NCBI GenBank assembly: GCA_022710245.1
Contig: JAKLHH010000266.1
Location: 1-8,507 of the forward strand
From: Myxococcota bacterium
GTDB lineage: Bacteria > Myxococcota > Polyangia > GCA-2747355 > JAKLHH01
Length of the DNA: 8,507 nucleotides
Direction of reading: 5' to 3'
The stretch's first letter is position 1. Every line of letters starts with the position of its first letter. Under the pieces are notes generated by a model. That model was not told the origin of the DNA and made no database searches. It saw nothing but the letters and a program-made list of their open reading frames with translations. Positions 5,562-8,507 of the stretch are shown piece after piece. Position numbers and translations under genes: made by a program.

Positions 5562-5687
5562 CGCCACCGCGAGCGCCGCGGCGACGGCCCGCCGTCCTGG
5601 CGGCGCGTCAACAAGGAGAGAGCCCCCCCTCGACTGGCCCCCCGCGCCCATCTGCGCTAACGTCCCCTCGAGACAGCGTGCAGATTT

Positions 5688-5706
5688 TGCACCATCCAGA
5701 GGTGCA
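5688..5706. promoter_or_regulatory. TGCACC-N7-GGTGCA dyad, possible activator site
   Basis: Perfect six-base inverted arms lie at 5688-5693 and 5701-5706 around a seven-base centre. It begins five bases after the repeat boundary and is centred about 119 bases upstream of the start site predicted from the sigma-54-like element, a usual distance for an enhancer-binding activator. The binding role is inference from position and symmetry. Confidence 0.35.
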
Positions 5707-5789
5707 GCCCTTGCGTCCGGCCGCGTCGCGCCGGCCCCGCGCACCGCTGCCGCCCCTGTCCCCGGCCGCCCGGACCGCGCTCGCCTTCC

Positions 5790-5805
5790 GGGCACGTGGG
5801 TTGCA
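5790..5805 (+). promoter_or_regulatory. Sigma-54-like -24/-12 promoter of the efflux operon
   Basis: GGGCACG-TGGG-TTGCA matches the known sigma-54 consensus (TGGCACG-N4-TTGCW) at every defined base but the first, with the essential GG (5791-5792) and GC (5803-5804) at the correct spacing. Predicted initiation is near 5816, leaving only about 11 transcribed bases, just enough for the GAGG ribosome site at 5819-5822 before the ATG at 5827. Sigma-54 promoters require an ATP-dependent activator, consistent with the upstream dyad. No experimental support is available here. Confidence 0.55.
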
Positions 5806-5826
5806 CACGCCGCCTCTCGAGGATCC

Positions 5827-7335
5827 ATGAAGAAGCGCATCGCCATCCGCATCCTGCTCGGCCTGCTCGTCGTCGGCGCCGGCGTCGGCGTGTACCTCAA
5901 GTACTTCCGCACCAGCAAGAAGGACGGCCCGCGCTACGAGACCGTCACCGTGGACCGCGGCGCGGTGGTCGCGCGGCTGATGGCCTCGGGCACCCTCTCG
6001 CCGCTCGTCACCGTGCAGGTCGGCAGCCAGGTCTCCGGCCGCATCAAGAGCCTCTTCGTCGACTTCAACTCCACCGTGAAGAAGGGCCAGGTCATCGCCC
6101 GCATCGACCCGCAGCTCTTCGACGCCGCGCTCGAGCAGGGCCGCGCGAACCTCCTCGCCGCCGAGGCGAACCTGGCCAAGGCGCAGGTGCAGTCCGCCGA
6201 CGCCGAGCGCCAGTACAAGCGCAGCCGCTCCCTCGCCACGCGCAACCTGGTGGCGCCCGCCGACGCCGACACCTCGCAGGCGAACGCCGAGGCCTCGCGC
6301 GCCGCCGTGCGCGCGGCGCAGGCCGCGGTGGCGCAGGCCCGCGCCTCGCTGAACCAGGCGCGCGTCAACCTCGCCTACACGACGATCGTCTCGCCCATCG
6401 ACGGCGTGGTCATCTCGCGCAACGTCGACGTGGGCCAGACCGTCGCCGCCTCGCTGCAGGCGCCGACCCTCTTCACCATCGCCGAGGACCTCGCCAAGAT
6501 GCAGGTGCACGCCAACGTGGCCGAGGCGGACATCGGCCGCATCCGCAACGGCATGGTGATCACCTTCAGCGTCGACGCCTACCCGCGCGAGCAGTTCAAG
6601 GGCGTCGTGCAGCAGGTCCGCAACTCGCCCCAGACGCTGCAGAACGTGGTGACCTACGACGTCGTCGTCAACGTGGACAACCCCGACCTGCGGCTCAAGC
6701 CCGGCATGACCGCGAACGTCACCTTCGTCTACGCGGAGAGCGACGAGGTGCTCCGCGTGCCGAACGCCGCGCTCCGCTTCCGGCCGCCGCCGGCGCTCCT
6801 CGCGAAGCTCCGCGAGCAGGGCATCGCCACGGGCTTCGGCAAGAAGGGGGGCAAGGGCGGCAAGAGCGACAAGGCAGGGGGCTCGCCCGGCGCCGGGGGC
6901 CTCGCGCACGGCAAGAAGGGCGGCCAGGGCGGCAAGGCAGAGGGCTCGCCCGGCGCCGGGGGCCTCGCGCACGGCAAGAGGGGCAGCAAGGGCAGCAAGG
7001 GCGGCAAGGGAGAAGAGCCTGCCGAGGCCACCGCCGCCGCCGCCGCCACCGCGCCGGCGAGCCAGGCGGGCCAGGCGACCCAGGCGAGCGGTCGCGGGCC
7101 CTCGGACGTGCGCCAGGTCTGGGTGCTGAGGGACGGCCAGCCGCGGCCCGCCTCGATCCACGTGGGCATCTCCGACGGGAGCCTGACCGAGGTGCTGAGC
7201 GGGCCGATCAAAGAGGGCGACGAGGTGATCACGGACGTCTCCGGCCTCGAGGCGGGCGGCGGAGGCGCCGGCGGCCCGCCGGGGACCAAGGGCATGGGGC
7301 CGCCGCGCGGCCGCGGCATCGTGCGTCACCTGTAG
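5827..7335 (+). CDS. macA: Periplasmic membrane-fusion protein of a MacAB-type exporter
   Basis: This 502-residue adaptor bridges an inner-membrane ABC transporter and an outer-membrane channel. One N-terminal membrane helix lies at 4-24. Residues 63-95 (VQVGSQVSGRIKSLFVDFNS, KKGQVIARID) and 184-206 (TIVSPIDGVVISRNVDVGQTV) are the two halves of the lipoyl-like domain. Between them, 96-182 is an Ala/Gln-rich coiled-coil hairpin of the MacA type. Residues 214-300 form the beta-barrel domain ending in LRLKPGMTANV, and RVPNAALRF (310-318) leads into the membrane-proximal domain, which resumes at VWVLRDG (431-437). Between them, 338-425 is an unusual Gly/Lys/Ala-rich low-complexity insert, and the tail (475-497) is Gly/Pro-rich. 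The ATG at 5827 (MKKR, then the helix) has GAGG four bases upstream; the frame is open far upstream but that part is not protein-like. Four bases separate its stop from the ABC ATPase gene. Confidence 0.9.
   Translation: MKKRIAIRILLGLLVVGAGVGVYLKYFRTSKKDGPRYETVTVDRGAVVARLMASGTLSPLVTVQVGSQVSGRIKSLFVDFNSTVKKGQVIARIDPQLFDAALEQGRANLLAAEANLAKAQVQSADAERQYKRSRSLATRNLVAPADADTSQANAEASRAAVRAAQAAVAQARASLNQARVNLAYTTIVSPIDGVVISRNVDVGQTVAASLQAPTLFTIAEDLAKMQVHANVAEADIGRIRNGMVITFSVDAYPREQFKGVVQQVRNSPQTLQNVVTYDVVVNVDNPDLRLKPGMTANVTFVYAESDEVLRVPNAALRFRPPPALLAKLREQGIATGFGKKGGKGGKSDKAGGSPGAGGLAHGKKGGQGGKAEGSPGAGGLAHGKRGSKGSKGGKGEEPAEATAAAAATAPASQAGQATQASGRGPSDVRQVWVLRDGQPRPASIHVGISDGSLTEVLSGPIKEGDEVITDVSGLEAGGGGAGGPPGTKGMGPPRGRGIVRHL
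6871..6983. repeat. 63-bp tandem duplication within the membrane-fusion gene
   Basis: Positions 6871-6920 recur at 6934-6983 with two mismatches, a period of 63 bases or 21 codons. Each copy encodes GSPGAGGLAHGK within a Gly/Lys-rich context (GKKGGKGGK before, GSKGSKGGKG after). The duplication keeps frame and builds the low-complexity insert at residues 338-425. Confidence 0.9.
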
Positions 7336-7339
7336 TCCC

Positions 7340-8098
7340 ATGGACGCACAGCCGCTGATCCAGCTCGAGGAGCTGACCAAGGTCTACACGATGGGCGAGG
7401 TGGAGGTCCGCGCGCTCGACGGCGTCTCCCTCACCTTCTCCGCCCGCGAGTTCGTGGCCATCATGGGCTCGTCGGGCTCGGGCAAGTCGACGCTGATGAA
7501 CATCATCGGGTGCCTCGACCGCCCGACGAGCGGGCGCTACCTCCTCGCCGGGCGCGAGGTCTCGCGCCTCGGCCGCGCCGACCTCGCGGAGATCCGCAAC
7601 CAGACCCTCGGCTTCGTCTTCCAGAGCTTCAACCTCCTGGCGCGGACGAGCGCCCTCGAGAACGTCGAGCTCCCCCTGCTCTACTCCAGCGTCGGAGCGC
7701 GCGAGCGGCGCCGCCGCGCCCGCGAGGCGCTCGAGCGCGTGGGCCTCGGCGGCCGCATGAAGCACCACCCGAGCCAGCTCTCCGGCGGGCAGCAGCAGCG
7801 CGTGGCGATCGCGCGCGCGCTGGTGGGCAGCCCGCGGCTGATCCTCGCCGACGAGCCCACCGGCAACCTCGACTCGCGGACGCGCCTCGAGGTGATGCAG
7901 CTCTTCGAGGAGCTCGCCGCCTCGGGCATCACCATCGTCCTCGTCACCCACGAGCCCGAGGTGTCCACCTTCGCCAACCGCCTGGTGGTGCTCCGCGACG
8001 GGCGCGTCGCGGACGACCGCCAGCAGGTCGCGACGTCGGCCCGCGGCGAGCAGCCCGCCACGCCCGCCGCGCAGCCCGCGACCGGAGGGGCGCGATGA
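7340..8098 (+). CDS. ABC transporter ATPase, MacB/LolD class
   Basis: This 252-residue cytoplasmic nucleotide-binding subunit powers the exporter. All motifs are intact: Walker A GSSGSGKST (43-51), Q-loop Gln95 in FVFQSF, signature LSGGQ (147-151), Walker B LILADE with catalytic Glu172, D-loop GNLD, and switch His204 in VTHEPE. The MNIIGCLDRPTSG and ADEPTGNLDS wording is characteristic of the MacB/LolD/FtsE group, whose partners are FtsX-like permeases. In E. coli MacB the ATPase and permease are fused; here they are separate genes, as in many other phyla. A polar Ala/Pro/Gln tail follows about residue 228. The ATG lies four bases after the fusion-protein stop with a weak ribosome site, so translation is probably coupled. 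The stop overlaps the next ATG (ATGA). Confidence 0.95.
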   Translation: MDAQPLIQLEELTKVYTMGEVEVRALDGVSLTFSAREFVAIMGSSGSGKSTLMNIIGCLDRPTSGRYLLAGREVSRLGRADLAEIRNQTLGFVFQSFNLLARTSALENVELPLLYSSVGARERRRRAREALERVGLGGRMKHHPSQLSGGQQQRVAIARALVGSPRLILADEPTGNLDSRTRLEVMQLFEELAASGITIVLVTHEPEVSTFANRLVVLRDGRVADDRQQVATSARGEQPATPAAQPATGGAR

Positions 8099-8507
8099 AC
8101 CCGTTCCGCACCATGCGCGTCGCGGTCCGCGCGCTGCTCCGCAACAAGACGCGCTCCTTCCTCACCACCCTCGGCGTGATCATCGGCGTCGGCGCGGTGA
8201 TCGCCATGGTCGCCATCGGCGACGGCGCCAAGGCGCAGGTGGAGAAGGCCTTCTCCTCGCTCGGCACGAACCTCCTCGTGGTGATGCCCGGCGCGAGCCA
8301 CGTGGGCGGCGCCCACGGCGGCTTCGGCAGCCAGCCGACGCTGACCTGGGCCGACATGAAGGCGATCCAGAGCGAGCTCTCGACGGTGAAGTACGTGGCG
8401 CCGATGCTCCGGACCGGCGCGCAGGTGGTGAGCGAGCAGCAGAACTGGAGCACCTCGGTCATCGGCACCACGCCGTCCTACTTCGCCATCCGCGGCTGGG
8501 ACATGGC
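8095..8507 (+). CDS. MacB-type ABC permease, N-terminal part (cut by window edge)
   Basis: The first 137 residues of an inner-membrane permease are present. They begin MNPFRTMRVAVRALLRNKTR, then a membrane helix (SFLTTLGVIIGVGAVIAMVAIG, about 21-42). The MacB periplasmic core domain follows, recognisable from DGAKAQVEKAFSSLGTNLLVVMPG, a TLTWADMKAI segment and GTTPSYFAIRGWDMA. In this family the domain transmits ATPase motion to substrate expulsion through the adaptor and outer channel rather than forming a lipid-bilayer pore. The ATG at 8095 overlaps the ATPase stop by four bases and has GGAGG upstream (8084-8088). A short Gly/His stretch (HVGGAHGGFG, 69-78) is the only oddity. The C-terminal three helices lie beyond the window. 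Confidence 0.92.
   Translation, partial: MNPFRTMRVAVRALLRNKTRSFLTTLGVIIGVGAVIAMVAIGDGAKAQVEKAFSSLGTNLLVVMPGASHVGGAHGGFGSQPTLTWADMKAIQSELSTVKYVAPMLRTGAQVVSEQQNWSTSVIGTTPSYFAIRGWDM

Larger units (their letters stand above)
5408..5683 (-). repeat. Intergenic promoter/leader repeat, right copy
   Basis: This is the counterpart of 3521-3763. It is about 33 bases longer because of a 4 x 9-bp array and other middle-region differences. It lies in the 492-base gap between the divergent lipoprotein and membrane-fusion genes, so it provides upstream DNA for both. The match stops abruptly at 5683, just before the TGCACC dyad. Confidence 0.9.

Noticed and set aside
3521..5683. Repeat pair as ends of a composite transposon
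   Set aside because: No transposase, terminal inverted repeats or target duplications are visible in or around the copies.
4939..5826. Upstream extension of the membrane-fusion frame
   Set aside because: It crosses the lipoprotein gene, the repeat and the sigma-54-like element, and its translation is low-complexity. The MKKR-plus-helix start at 5827 with GAGG is a normal adaptor N-terminus.

Overview
The window is very GC-rich, with GC-biased third codon positions and long antisense open frames. A delta-proteobacterial, probably Myxococcota (myxobacterial), chromosome fits best. The support is a DUF4190/DUF4352-type membrane protein, a short beta-barrel protein, an NPYQPP-start membrane protein, a Cys-rich secreted lipoprotein, a MacA/MacB-type efflux operon and a strong sigma-54-like promoter. 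This placement is inference, since no rRNA or marker gene is present.

Layout. Positions 1-76 hold four 19-bp tandem repeats. Next is a plus-strand DUF4190+DUF4352 protein (145-867) whose Shine-Dalgarno lies in a hairpin. Converging on it is a minus-strand block, in transcription order: a membrane-anchored protein with a TPR-like end (3497-2556), a four-helix membrane protein (2486-1950), a 54-residue protein overlapping it by ATGA (1953-1789), and a small outer-membrane beta-barrel protein (1648-908) whose signal peptide is built from tandem DNA repeats. A second minus-strand block has a Cys-rich lipoprotein (5334-4429) followed by a truncated, frameshifted ADP-ribosylglycohydrolase remnant (4404-3942). 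From 5827 the plus strand carries a tripartite-efflux operon: membrane-fusion protein (5827-7335), ABC ATPase (7340-8098) and MacB-type permease (8095 to the window edge, partial). These would couple cytoplasmic ATP hydrolysis to export across the envelope; the outer-membrane channel and the substrate are not visible.

The most unusual feature is a duplicated expression cassette. About 240-275 bp of non-coding DNA (3521-3763 and 5408-5683) recurs in direct orientation upstream of the two minus-strand blocks, with the same candidate promoter in each. A further ~60-bp piece containing the Shine-Dalgarno, the start codon and the first four codons (MSTS) recurs at 2474-2532 and 5322-5382. In the right copy the two pieces lie nearly together in front of the lipoprotein gene. 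In the left copy they are split by about 1 kb that holds almost exactly the TPR-like gene. Two unrelated proteins therefore share promoter, leader, ribosome-binding site and N-terminal codons. This looks like promoter capture or modular shuffling.

The right copy is also the divergent control region for the efflux operon. It has a 4 x 9-bp TGCACC-containing array abutting the minus-strand -35, a TGCACC/GGTGCA dyad, and a sigma-54-like -24/-12 element ending just before the first efflux gene. I found no tRNA, rRNA, CRISPR array, transposase or phage gene.
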